A DNA stretch of 33,351 bases from Candidatus Saccharibacteria bacterium RIFCSPHIGHO2_12_FULL_47_17 (GTDB lineage: Bacteria; Patescibacteriota; Saccharimonadia; Saccharimonadales; UBA10212). Location of the stretch: NCBI GenBank assembly GCA_001790575.1, contig MGCV01000015.1, positions 1 to 33,351 of the forward strand, in the 5' to 3' direction. Within the stretch, counting starts at the first letter, position 1. Each line of letters opens with the position of its first letter. The notes under the pieces are model-generated. The model saw only the letters and a list, made by a program, of their open reading frames with translations, had not been told where the DNA came from and did no database searches. A program made the translations under genes and the position numbers. This document shows, piece after piece, positions 1 to 7,694 of the stretch.

Positions 1-969
1 GTTTTCGCGTAGGAATTTTTTGGCGGCTTCACGGCCTTGAGCGATTTTTTCGCCCTTGTATTCGTACCAGGCGCCGCTTCTTTCGACCACGCCGTGAGTG
101 GCGGCCAGATCCAGGACATCCCCCTCGCGGCTGATGCCTTCGTTATACATGATGTCGAACTCGGCTTCGCGAAACGGCGGCGCCACTTTATTTTTAACTA
201 CCTTGACGCGGACACGACTGCCGATGACTGCCTCGGCGGTTTTTATCTGCGAGATGCGCCGGATGTCCATGCGCACGGATGAGTAAAACTTCAAGGCCTG
301 GCCGCCGGTGGTCGTTTCGGGATTGCCAAACATGATACCAATCTTCATCCGCAGCTGGTTGACGAACATGACTGTGCATTTGGTGCGACTTATCACACCG
401 GTCAGTTTGCGCATGGCCTGACTCATCAACCTAGCCTGCAAGCCCATTTGGGCATCGCCCATGTCACCCTCGATTTCGGCCTGCGGCACTAGCGCCGCCA
501 CCGAATCAACCACGATAATGTCAACCGCGTTACTCCGAACCAATGTCTCGACGACCTCCAGGGCTTGTTCGCCGCTATCGGGCTGGGAAAGCAGTAAGTT
601 ATCGATATTCACACCAATGCGTTTGGCATAAGGCGGATCAAGAGCATGTTCGGCGTCAACGTAGGCGGCCGTGCCGCCGGCTTTTTGGACCTCGGCCACA
701 GCATGCAAACAAACAGTGGTCTTGCCAGAGGCTTCTGGACCAAAGATCTCAATAATCCGGCCTTTGGGCAGACCGCCGCCCAAAGCAATGTCCAAACTTA
801 AGGCGCCGGTTGGGATAGTTTCTACATTAACTTTATGGGCGTCCCCCAGGCGCATAATCGAGCCAGAACCAAACTGTTTTTCGATTTGATCAAGCGCCAA
901 TTTTAGGGCCTGTGTTTTACCGCTGGTGGCGGTCATTTTTTTATCGTCTGGTTTATCAGTTTTTGCCAT
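1..969 (-). CDS. recA: RecA recombinase, 5' part (C-terminus cut by window edge)
   Basis: Recombinase A forms filaments on single-stranded DNA, drives strand exchange and triggers SOS-type self-cleavage in the cytoplasm. The reading frame is open from an ATG at 969 down to base 1, 323 codons. The family is usually 340-360 residues, so only the C-terminal tail is missing. The Walker A motif GPEASGKT is at residues 77-84. It is preceded by the usual RecA N-terminal text ([17 protein letters not shown]) and followed by [18 protein letters not shown] and the [19 protein letters not shown] region. A strong Shine-Dalgarno AGGAGG (rc of 979-984) lies about 8 nt before the ATG, so this gene has a normal leader. 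A TATACT -10-like box is further upstream. The assignment is secure. Confidence 0.97.
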   Translation of the reverse strand, partial: MAKTDKPDDKKMTATSGKTQALKLALDQIEKQFGSGSIMRLGDAHKVNVETIPTGALSLDIALGGGLPKGRIIEIFGPEASGKTTVCLHAVAEVQKAGGTAAYVDAEHALDPPYAKRIGVNIDNLLLSQPDSGEQALEVVETLVRSNAVDIIVVDSVAALVPQAEIEGDMGDAQMGLQARLMSQAMRKLTGVISRTKCTVMFVNQLRMKIGIMFGNPETTTGGQALKFYSSVRMDIRRISQIKTAEAVIGSRVRVKVVKNKVAPPFREAEFDIMYNEGISREGDVLDLAATHGVVERSGAWYEYKGEKIAQGREAAKKFLREN

Positions 970-1070
970 TTGTAAAAGCCTCCTAAAAATTCAACCTATT
1001 GGAAATACAGTATAGCAAGCGTACAGGCATGATAAAAATGCTGGCGTTTAGTATGCTATATTCGTAGATA

Positions 1071-1367
1071 ATGGTGCAATGGATTTCCCACTCTAGACAT
1101 CGATTTTTTCTAAGTTTTCTTGGCTTGATTGCTGGTTTCTTTTTTGCTGGGTTATGGCTAAGTGGTCAAGGTCCCGATGCCGGTATGGCGACCATTTTCT
1201 TCGGCCCAATATTCGCAATACCAATTATTCTTTTAATTTTGTTGGCAGAGGAAAGATCTTTTAAAAGAAGTGTTAGTCAAGAGACTGTCTCACGGCGCTT
1301 TTGGATTATTTTATTTTCGGCACTTGCAACTCTATTATTTATCTTCTGGTTAATCTGGCTCTTCTAG
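1071..1367 (+). CDS. small three-helix membrane protein, unknown function
   Basis: A 98-residue protein made mostly of three hydrophobic segments (about residues 11-31, 40-60 and 76-97), joined by short basic loops (SHSRHR near the start, ERSFKRS in the middle). I recognise no family. It lies between divergent recA and the pilB operon and could be transcribed into the latter. There is no Shine-Dalgarno. Instead an extended -10 box, TGC followed by TATATT, ends 8 nt before the ATG, suggesting a leaderless message. A role in the membrane is all the sequence supports. Confidence 0.7.
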   Translation: MVQWISHSRHRFFLSFLGLIAGFFFAGLWLSGQGPDAGMATIFFGPIFAIPIILLILLAEERSFKRSVSQETVSRRFWIILFSALATLLFIFWLIWLF

Positions 1368-1391
1368 GTTATTCCGCTTATACTTAAGGGT

Positions 1392-3203
1392 ATGCGCATC
1401 AACGACGCTATGGTGGTTGAATTACTAAAAGCCAACCACAAAGTGAGCGACGAACAATTAAAAGGCTTGCTAGACCAGCAAAAAACAGATAAACGCCCCT
1501 TGCAAGATTTGGTACTGGCGGATAATTTAATTTCTGAGAAAGATTTTGTCCAAGCTTATGCCGACCGGGTTGATGTACCGTTTGTGGAGGTCATCCCCAA
1601 AAATATTCGCAAGGAAGTCCTCCGCCTCATTCCGGAGCACATTGCCCGCCAGTACAACGCCGTGCTGTTTGACGTAACCGAAGACGGCACCAAACTGCTG
1701 GGCATGGAAGACCCTGACGACGTCCAGGCTATTAACTTCCTGCAGAAACAACTGGGCACCAATTTAAAAATCTACATTGCCACTCGCTCTAACATTTTGG
1801 CAGCCCTAGATCAATACCGCACCAATCTATCAAGCGAACTAACTGAAGTTATTGCCAGCCAGAGTTCGGCCGCACCCGAGGGGGCCGAAGCCGAAGAAGA
1901 GGTTAGTGAAGAAGATGTGGCCGAAGATAGTCCGGTGGCCCAGACCGTTAATTTGATTATCGAAGATGCCATTAAACAAAATGCTAGCGACATTCACATC
2001 GAACCACGCGAGGATTATGTGACAGTTCGCTACCGTATCGACGGTCAGCTGCGTGAAACTAATCGCTTGCCCAAGAAAGTAGTGCGATCGCTAGTTAGCC
2101 GAATCAAGATTTTGTCTAATCTCAAAATTGATGAGCGCCGAGCGCCCCAGGACGGACGTTTTAAAATTACCGTTGGCAGCGGCCAGTATGCCCTGCGTGT
2201 CAGCACCCTGCCGATAGTCGAGGGCGAAAAGGTGGCGATGCGTATTCTAAACGAATCATCCAAGCCGGCTACTTTGGAAGAGCTCGGTTTCTGGGGCAGC
2301 ACTCTCGAGCGCTTAGAGCATGCCCTGACCCGCCCACACGGCATGATTTTGTTTACCGGCCCAACCGGCTCCGGCAAATCCACCAGCTTGTTTAGCATTC
2401 TGTCGCGCCTCAACCAACCGTCGGTTAATATCTCGACGGTTGAAGATCCGGTGGAGTATAAAATTCCGGGCACAAACCAAGTCCAGGTCAATCCGGTAGC
2501 CGGCATGACTTTTGCCAATGGCCTGCGGGCGCTGCTGCGCCAAGACCCCAACATCATCATGGTCGGTGAGATTCGCGATGGCGAAACGGCCAACTTGGCC
2601 GTCCAGGCCGCGCTGACCGGCCACTTGGTATTTAGTACCCTGCACACCAATAATGCCGCTACTTGCCTGCCGCGCTTGCTGGATATGGGCATTGAGCCGT
2701 TTTTGATTGCCAGCACCGTCCGGGCAGTGGTTGGCCAGCGTTTGGTTCGCAAACTGGTGCCCGACAGCATCGAAAGCTATAAGCCGGATGAGGCGACCCT
2801 AAAGCGGATTCACACTGCCTTTGGTATAGAGGACGAGGCTGGTATGCAGCACATTCATGAGCTGGAACTGCAAGCCATGAAGAGTCGCATCGGTCTGGGT
2901 GAATCAACCGATCAGGCCGGCCAAACTGATCAGCCATCAACCACCGCCAAAAGCATTGAGCGTCTATGGCGGCTCAAGAGTTCGCCCGGCACCAGCGCCT
3001 TCCGTGGCCGAATGGGCATTTACGAAGTGCTAACCATGGGCTCGGAAATTCAAAAAATGGTGGTGGCTGGTGCCACTTCCGAGATCATCCAGGATCAGGC
3101 TATTAAAGAAGGTATGGTCACCATGCAGACCGATGGCTTTATTAAATCGCTGCGCGGCCAGACCACACTGGAGGAAGTCATGAGGGTAACCATCGAGCGC
3201 TGA
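1392..3203 (+). CDS. pilB: type IV pilus assembly ATPase PilB/GspE
   Basis: Cytoplasmic hexameric ATPase that powers pilus extension at the inner-membrane platform. The 603-residue protein has an N-terminal MshEN/T2SSE-N domain (to about residue 150), an acidic linker (about 155-180), then the secretion ATPase core. Walker A GPTGSGKST is near residue 323, the Walker B region with NIIMVGEIRDGETA at about 385-398, and the His box LVFSTLHTNNA follows. In most PilB/GspE proteins two CxxC pairs bind zinc after the RLVR motif. Here that stretch reads RLVRKLVPDS and SSPGTSAFRGRMGIYEVL, so all four cysteines are absent. TATACT ends 7 nt before the ATG, suggesting a leaderless transcript. The stop overlaps the pilC start (TGATG), so the two are translationally coupled. 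Confidence 0.95.
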   Translation: MRINDAMVVELLKANHKVSDEQLKGLLDQQKTDKRPLQDLVLADNLISEKDFVQAYADRVDVPFVEVIPKNIRKEVLRLIPEHIARQYNAVLFDVTEDGTKLLGMEDPDDVQAINFLQKQLGTNLKIYIATRSNILAALDQYRTNLSSELTEVIASQSSAAPEGAEAEEEVSEEDVAEDSPVAQTVNLIIEDAIKQNASDIHIEPREDYVTVRYRIDGQLRETNRLPKKVVRSLVSRIKILSNLKIDERRAPQDGRFKITVGSGQYALRVSTLPIVEGEKVAMRILNESSKPATLEELGFWGSTLERLEHALTRPHGMILFTGPTGSGKSTSLFSILSRLNQPSVNISTVEDPVEYKIPGTNQVQVNPVAGMTFANGLRALLRQDPNIIMVGEIRDGETANLAVQAALTGHLVFSTLHTNNAATCLPRLLDMGIEPFLIASTVRAVVGQRLVRKLVPDSIESYKPDEATLKRIHTAFGIEDEAGMQHIHELELQAMKSRIGLGESTDQAGQTDQPSTTAKSIERLWRLKSSPGTSAFRGRMGIYEVLTMGSEIQKMVVAGATSEIIQDQAIKEGMVTMQTDGFIKSLRGQTTLEEVMRVTIER

Positions 3204-4417
3204 TGGCTGAATTTTCCTACGTTGCAACAACGTCCGACGGCCGGCAATCTAATGGCACGATTAATGCTGCCAGCCGTCAGGCGGCGATTGCCACGCTGCG
3301 AGCTCAAGGCCTAAAACTGCTTAACATTAAAGAAGCCGGTGCTGCCAAAAAGCGCTTTAGCTTGGGCAAGAAGGTTAAACTTAAAGATCTAGTTATTTTC
3401 ACCCGCGAGCTATCGACTATGATTAGCGCCGGCGTGCCACTACCCCGAGGACTGGCAACCTTATCCGAGCAAACTGATAACAAATATTTTAAGGAAGTAA
3501 TAATTTCGGTTACCCGTGATGTGGAAAGCGGTATGCCTCTTGCCGATGGCATGGCCAAGTTCCCTCACGTTTTTAGTGATGTCTATGTCAATATGATCAG
3601 AGCTGGTGAAGCCGGCGGGATTTTGGACGACATTCTAAAACGTCTAGCCTTGCAGGTCGAAAAGGATGCTGCTATCCGCCACAAGATCCGCTCGGCTATG
3701 GCCTATCCGGTAGTGATACTGACCATCACCGTGGTTGCCTTCTTTGGCATCATGGTTTTCATCATGCCCAAAATTGGCAAAATCATTACAAGTCTTGGCG
3801 GGCCGAATGCCGAACTGCCAATTTACACTCGGGCGATGCTTAGTGCCAGCAACTTTATGCAAAAATATTTTATTTTCATTCTGGCATTTATATTCTTGGC
3901 GTTTTGGCTATTTAGGCGATATATCCGAACGGACAAAGGCAAATTCTGGTGGCACCATACGCTGCTTAGAACGCCGGTCATTGGCAAGGTGCTTTTAAAA
4001 ATTGCTGTGGCCAGATTCTCCAGAACTTTTTCCTCTTTGATGGGTTCGGGCGTAACCGTGCTTGAGGCGTTGAATGTAACCGGTAAAGCCGTTGGCAACA
4101 AAGTTATCCAGGCCGAACTCGAAAAAATTGCTAATGCAGTCAAGAACGGGCAAAGCTTAGGCAAGCAAATGACGGCCGCGGCTTACTTTCCGCCGATAGT
4201 TGGCCAAATGATAACGGTTGGCGAAGAGACCGGCAAAATCGACGAAATACTTGTTAAAGTTGCCGACTTTTACGAGGAGGAGGTTGACGCCGTAATAGAT
4301 GGGTTGGCCAGTATCATTGAACCGATTATGATAGTTGTACTTGGCGGAATGGTGGGAATGATTGCTGCGTCCGTCATGGGTCCAATTGCTGGTCTGTCCA
4401 AAAACATCGGCGGCTAG
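3203..4417 (+). CDS. pilC: type IV pilus inner-membrane platform protein PilC/GspF
   Basis: Polytopic inner-membrane protein that couples PilB to pilin extraction from the membrane. The 404 residues contain an N-terminal segment (EFSYVATTSDGRQSNGTI), then two T2SSF domains, roughly residues 60-185 and 265-390. Each ends in long hydrophobic helices (YPVVILTITVVAFFGIMVFIMP, then the final helix near PIMIVVLGGMVGMIAASVMGPI). The RAGEAGGILDDIL and VGEETGKIDEIL sequences are the matching signature of each repeat. Its ATG shares one base with the pilB stop. It is a full-length member of the family. About 26 bp after its stop comes the promoter of the major pilin. Confidence 0.95.
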   Translation: MAEFSYVATTSDGRQSNGTINAASRQAAIATLRAQGLKLLNIKEAGAAKKRFSLGKKVKLKDLVIFTRELSTMISAGVPLPRGLATLSEQTDNKYFKEVIISVTRDVESGMPLADGMAKFPHVFSDVYVNMIRAGEAGGILDDILKRLALQVEKDAAIRHKIRSAMAYPVVILTITVVAFFGIMVFIMPKIGKIITSLGGPNAELPIYTRAMLSASNFMQKYFIFILAFIFLAFWLFRRYIRTDKGKFWWHHTLLRTPVIGKVLLKIAVARFSRTFSSLMGSGVTVLEALNVTGKAVGNKVIQAELEKIANAVKNGQSLGKQMTAAAYFPPIVGQMITVGEETGKIDEILVKVADFYEEEVDAVIDGLASIIEPIMIVVLGGMVGMIAASVMGPIAGLSKNIGG

Positions 4418-4443
4418 TGAACTTCTTCGGTGTGGATATATTG

Positions 4444-4471
4444 TTGACAAGGTAACGCTTATGGTTATAAT
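4444..4471 (+). promoter_or_regulatory. consensus promoter of the major pilin
   Basis: A perfect -35 TTGACA (4444-4449) and perfect -10 TATAAT (4466-4471) with a 16-bp spacer. The predicted start near 4478 gives a leader of about 60 nt that ends in the Shine-Dalgarno region AAGGGTGGG before the ATG at 4538. It is the best match to the housekeeping promoter consensus in the window, consistent with high expression of an abundant pilin. Confidence 0.85.
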
Positions 4472-4537
4472 CAAGTTCAGGAACGATCTAGTTCTAGCAC
4501 ATAATTAATTAACAAATAAAGCAAGAAGGGTGGGACT

Positions 4538-4984
4538 ATGATCTCATTTAAAAAAGCTCGATCAAGCGGTTTTACAATAGTTGAACTGTTGATTGTAATC
4601 GTGGTTATAGGTATCTTGGCCGCACTAGTGGTTGTTACTTATAACGGCATTCAACAGAAAGCGCGTGACACAGAGCGCAAGACAGACATTAACGCCATTC
4701 ATGGCCAACTGGAGGCATACAATGCTCAAAACGGCAAGTATCCAACCAAGGCCAACGTTAATGACTCTGACTGGCGCAGCACCAATATGAAGGGTCTTGA
4801 TGGTGCAGCTCTCCAGGATCCAAATGGTGACGCCCAAACACTAGAGGATGCCACAGATGCTGATGACTACGGCTATGCGCCAACTCCAGCTGACTGTGAC
4901 AACTCTACTGCTGACTGTACTGGCTATGCTTTAGCGGCAACGCTTGAAGCCGGTGGCACCTACACCAAGAACGATCTAAACTAG
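4538..4984 (+). CDS. pilA: type IV major pilin (prepilin)
   Basis: Structural pilus subunit. The 148-residue precursor has an 11-residue basic leader (MISFKKARSSG) and the prepilin peptidase site G/FTIVEL with the conserved Glu at mature position 5. A 22-residue hydrophobic helix then continues into an amphipathic stretch (YNGIQQKARDTERKTDINAIHGQLEAYNAQNGKYP), which is typical of CPR and Gram-positive pilins. The C-terminal globular part holds two cysteines ten residues apart (around DCDNSTADCTG), a likely disulfide. The gene has its own consensus promoter, a good ribosome site and a strong terminator. It therefore appears to be a monocistronic, highly expressed unit inside the pilus locus. 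It is called major pilin from this context. Confidence 0.92.
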   Translation: MISFKKARSSGFTIVELLIVIVVIGILAALVVVTYNGIQQKARDTERKTDINAIHGQLEAYNAQNGKYPTKANVNDSDWRSTNMKGLDGAALQDPNGDAQTLEDATDADDYGYAPTPADCDNSTADCTGYALAATLEAGGTYTKNDLN

Positions 4985-5003
4985 AACTTTAGTATCAGTT
5001 CAA

Positions 5004-5032
5004 AAAAACCCCGGGACAGTCCGGGGTTTTTC
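5004..5032 (+). terminator. intrinsic terminator of the major pilin gene
   Basis: An 11-bp perfect stem (AAAAACCCCGG with CCGGGGTTTTT) around a GACAGT loop ends in a T-run, 20 nt after the pilin stop. The A-tract on the left makes it plausible in both directions. Confidence 0.93.
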
Positions 5033-5060
5033 ATTTGCTGGCAGCCGCCTATAATAAGCT

Positions 5061-5140
5061 TAAGCCCAGCACTAGACTTTCGAGTCTATCCGCTGTGGCG
5101 GATACTATTGCAAAAACTCGAAGCTAGGTGCTAGGTAAGC
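5061..5140 (+). repeat. small palindromic element, copy B (MITE/REP-like or structured RNA)
   Basis: A 70-bp palindromic unit (5066-5135) is flanked by a direct repeat TAAGC (5061-5065 and 5136-5140). Its arms CCAGCACTAG and CTAGGTGCTAGG pair. Inside lie conserved blocks TAGACTTTCGAGTC and CTCGAAGCT and a hairpin ATCCGC/GCGGAT. It shares architecture and core blocks with copy A at 13099-13177, while the outer arms differ yet still pair. It sits between a TATAAT (5050-5055) and the start codon at 5141. Without it the -10 would be 10 nt from that ATG. Confidence 0.65.
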
Positions 5141-5572
5141 ATGAAAGAAATATCGGTGGGTAAATTTTCCAAAGAGAAGCAATCGGGACAAAGACAACAA
5201 GGCTTCACAATAGTCGAGCTAGTGATAGCGATAATTGCCGGCTCGGTTTTAGTCGGTGGCATCCAAGTCGCCAGCTCAAATTATGTACACCTCAATCAGA
5301 AGGGTCGTAACCTTGCCTTAACCAATTCGTATGTTGAGGCCAAAATTGAATCACTTCGAAACGTTGGCTATTTAAGCTTGGCAAATGGCACGACAGATCT
5401 TTCTGGCGAACTGCCGGGCGGCTTGCCGTCGCCCAAGAGCGGCTCGATGACAGTAACTGATCAAGGCTCAGGCCTTAAGAAGGTCGTTATGTCTGTCACC
5501 TATAACGATAAGGGTGTTGATAGAACCTATTCGTACAGCACGCTGGTAGGAGAGCTTGGTGTTGGCAATTAA
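5141..5572 (+). CDS. minor pilin-like protein (PilV/GspI type)
   Basis: A 143-residue prepilin-like protein, probably a minor subunit that primes pilus assembly. It has a long 21-residue basic leader ending QRQQG, then FTIVELVIAIIAGSVLVGG with the Glu at +5 and one hydrophobic helix. A small C-terminal domain with beta-rich text follows (SGSMTVTDQGSGLKKVVMSVTYNDKGVDRTYSYST). The ATG at 5141 directly abuts the palindromic element, with AGGT 5 nt upstream. A GTG at 5156 would give a 16-residue leader and is an alternative start. Its end overlaps the start of the next minor pilin, so the two are probably translated together. Confidence 0.85.
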   Translation: MKEISVGKFSKEKQSGQRQQGFTIVELVIAIIAGSVLVGGIQVASSNYVHLNQKGRNLALTNSYVEAKIESLRNVGYLSLANGTTDLSGELPGGLPSPKSGSMTVTDQGSGLKKVVMSVTYNDKGVDRTYSYSTLVGELGVGN

Positions 5573-6236
5573 AGCGGCTTCGCCTTATAAAGGGTTTACT
5601 ACTGTTGAGTTAATAGTAGTGGTAAGCGTTACCTCAATTATGTTTTTGGCTTTTTTGGGTATCTTTACCAATTATTTCGTCATTATTACCAAAAACAACG
5701 CCCAGATGGACATGACCGTCAACTCCCAGAACTTACTGCGCTCAACTGTTGATACACTGCGGGTGGGTGGCGGAGTGCGCCAATCCAACACTATTGCCGA
5801 CGCCAATGCCCCGCCGGGTGGCTGGAATACTTCTAACGACGATTTTGTAATCGTCATTGCCTCGCCAGCATTGGATAGTAATCGTAACTACATTATTAAT
5901 GAGGATACCGGCAGCCCGTATATGAACGAGCTGGTTTACTTTAAAGACGGGGATCGTTTGACGCAAAGAGCTCTGGCCCATCCAGACGCCGCCGGCAATT
6001 CTCTGCAAACTTCCTGTCCGCAAGCCCAGGCTTCACCGACCTGCCCGGCCGATAAGACACTGGCCGAGTACGTCAAGACAATGGTCTTCACTTTATACGA
6101 CCAAGATAACAATTCAACCAACGATCCTTTGGCAGCCCAATCGGTCAAGATTGATTTAGGCATGGAGCGAACATCGTTTGGTTCGACTTTCTCTTTGGAT
6201 AATAGCATTAGGGTAACGTTAAGGAACAGGTTTTAG
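5559..6236 (+). CDS. minor pilin-like protein (PilW/GspJ type)
   Basis: A 225-residue prepilin-like protein. A short leader ends SPYKG, followed by FTTVELIVVVSVTSIMFLAFLGIF with the conserved Glu at +5. A globular region of about 190 residues contains a two-cysteine segment (TSCPQAQASPTCP) and a final VTLRNRF strand. The start is a choice among TTG 5556, GTG 5559 and TTG 5562, all inside the previous gene. AGGAGAG at 5548-5554 best fits GTG 5559 (about 6 nt spacing), so I used it. The stop is one base before the next ATG. The PilW name is by position and shape only. Confidence 0.82.
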   Translation: MLAIKAASPYKGFTTVELIVVVSVTSIMFLAFLGIFTNYFVIITKNNAQMDMTVNSQNLLRSTVDTLRVGGGVRQSNTIADANAPPGGWNTSNDDFVIVIASPALDSNRNYIINEDTGSPYMNELVYFKDGDRLTQRALAHPDAAGNSLQTSCPQAQASPTCPADKTLAEYVKTMVFTLYDQDNNSTNDPLAAQSVKIDLGMERTSFGSTFSLDNSIRVTLRNRF

Positions 6237-6237
6237 A

Positions 6238-7608
6238 ATGAAATTGAATAAAATCCTAAAACCTGACGGCCAAGTTTTAATCTCGCTACTGGTAGTCTTA
6301 CCATCACTAATTTTAATCGTCGCGGCTTATTTGAGCCTATCGGCTAACAGTTTTAGCTTGTCGCGCCAAGATCAGCTGCATAGCCATGCCCAGTTGGCAG
6401 CCGATGCCGGTGCTGATTATGCCGTCGAGCAAATCAAAGCCGACGCCAACTGGAACAGTACTAGTGGTGAAACCGAACTACACAACGACGGCTCAATAAA
6501 AGTTACTTACTCTGCAACCTCGGTCGATAACAGTCCGTCTAGTAAAACCGTAACCATCATCGGCCGCAGTTACTGGCCAGCCGATTCTGTCAACCCTTCA
6601 TCTTCCGTCACGATCAAAGTTGATTTGCGGCCGTCGGAGTCTGGTAACTATAGTGTGGTTAGCGGTCAAGGCGGTCTGATTATGAGCAACAGCTCCAAAA
6701 TTACTGGTGGAGATGTGCTGATAAACGGCGAAATAACTCTGTCCAATAGCTCCCAAATAGGCCTTAGTAATGAATCGGCTAATATCGATGTAGCCAATCA
6801 AATTTGTCCGATTCCAGCTGATGCTACCTATCCACGGCTTTGTAACGCCGGCGAGAACGACAACCCGATTTCTATTTCTAACAGCGCTAAAATTTACGGT
6901 ACGGTTAAGGCCAACCATCAGTCCAATGGCTCCGGAATGAGCAACCCGGGCCTAACAGCTAGCTCGGGCGTAACTCCGCAAGCCCTGCCGGCTTATGATA
7001 GAGACGCCCATAAAGCAGCTGTGGCTACCACCATTACTGGTTCGGCTGCTTCCTGCTCTGGCAGCCAATCCAAAACCTGGGCAGCCAACACCAAGGTCAC
7101 TGGCAACGTAACAATGAGTAATGGCTGTCAGGTCACAATTGAAGGCAATATTTGGATTACCGGTAATCTCAGTGTTTCCAATTCTTCAAAAATAAAAGTA
7201 GCCGATTCGCTCGGCGGCACTCAGCCAGTAATTATGGTAGATGGTTCTACTGGCGTCAGTCTTTCCAATGGCTCCAAGATTGTATCCAACGCCAGTAGCA
7301 CAGGCGCTAAGCTTATAACTTACTGGAGTTCTGCCAGTTGTTCACCAGACTGTACCGATGTGATTGGTACTGACTTAAATACCTCTCGGGACATCAGGAC
7401 CATCCATCTAAGTAATTCCTCTGAAGGCGCCCAGTCAGTCTTTTATGCCCGTTGGACAAAGCTACATCTATCAAACGGTGGCCAAGTCGGCGCGGTAGTT
7501 GGCCAAACTATCTACATGACTAATTCCTCGACTGTCACTTTTGGTACTTCAACTGGTGGTGGTGGCAGCACTACATGGGTTCCGAGCGGCTACCGAAGAA
7601 GTTTCTAA
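6238..7608 (+). CDS. PilX-like surface protein with SNSSKI-type repeats
   Basis: A 456-residue protein. Its N-terminus (DGQVLISLLVVLPSLILIVAAYLSL) is a hydrophobic anchor of the PilX kind, without the G/FxxxE cleavage site. Residues from about 145 onward carry roughly nine copies of a short motif of the form (L/M/I/V)SN(S/G)(S/G/A)(K/Q)(I/V): MSNSSKI, LSNSSQI, ISNSAKI, MSNGCQV, VSNSSKI, LSNGSKI and others. Spacing and alternating hydrophobic residues suggest a right-handed beta-helix or bactofilin-like solenoid. Paired cysteines (CPDC, CSGS) may form disulfides. It lies in the pilus operon one base after the minor pilin and could be a tip or accessory adhesin; that role is inferred. Confidence 0.8.
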   Translation: MKLNKILKPDGQVLISLLVVLPSLILIVAAYLSLSANSFSLSRQDQLHSHAQLAADAGADYAVEQIKADANWNSTSGETELHNDGSIKVTYSATSVDNSPSSKTVTIIGRSYWPADSVNPSSSVTIKVDLRPSESGNYSVVSGQGGLIMSNSSKITGGDVLINGEITLSNSSQIGLSNESANIDVANQICPIPADATYPRLCNAGENDNPISISNSAKIYGTVKANHQSNGSGMSNPGLTASSGVTPQALPAYDRDAHKAAVATTITGSAASCSGSQSKTWAANTKVTGNVTMSNGCQVTIEGNIWITGNLSVSNSSKIKVADSLGGTQPVIMVDGSTGVSLSNGSKIVSNASSTGAKLITYWSSASCSPDCTDVIGTDLNTSRDIRTIHLSNSSEGAQSVFYARWTKLHLSNGGQVGAVVGQTIYMTNSSTVTFGTSTGGGGSTTWVPSGYRRSF

Positions 7609-7612
7609 CTTA

Positions 7613-7680
7613 AGGAACTAGAAATTAGGAATAAGAAATTAGCAATTAGCTAGTTCCTATTTCCTAGTTACTAATAACTG
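7613..7680. repeat. degenerate A/T-rich short repeats before pilM
   Basis: The gap between the PilX-like gene and pilM is built of variants of AATTAG/GAAATTAG, followed by their complement. It includes the perfect inverted pair GGAACTAG (7614-7621) and CTAGTTCC (7650-7657). A TATACT at 7688-7693 could be a -10 box for pilM. Confidence 0.55.
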
Positions 7681-7694
7681 GAATTGATATACTT

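Noticed and set aside
2045-2770. 241-codon open frame on the minus strand inside pilB
   Set aside because: It lies wholly within the secure pilB gene; its translation has no coherent domain.
5061-5140. Integron attC site
   Set aside because: The folded shape recalls one, but the conserved R/L core triplets and any integrase are absent.
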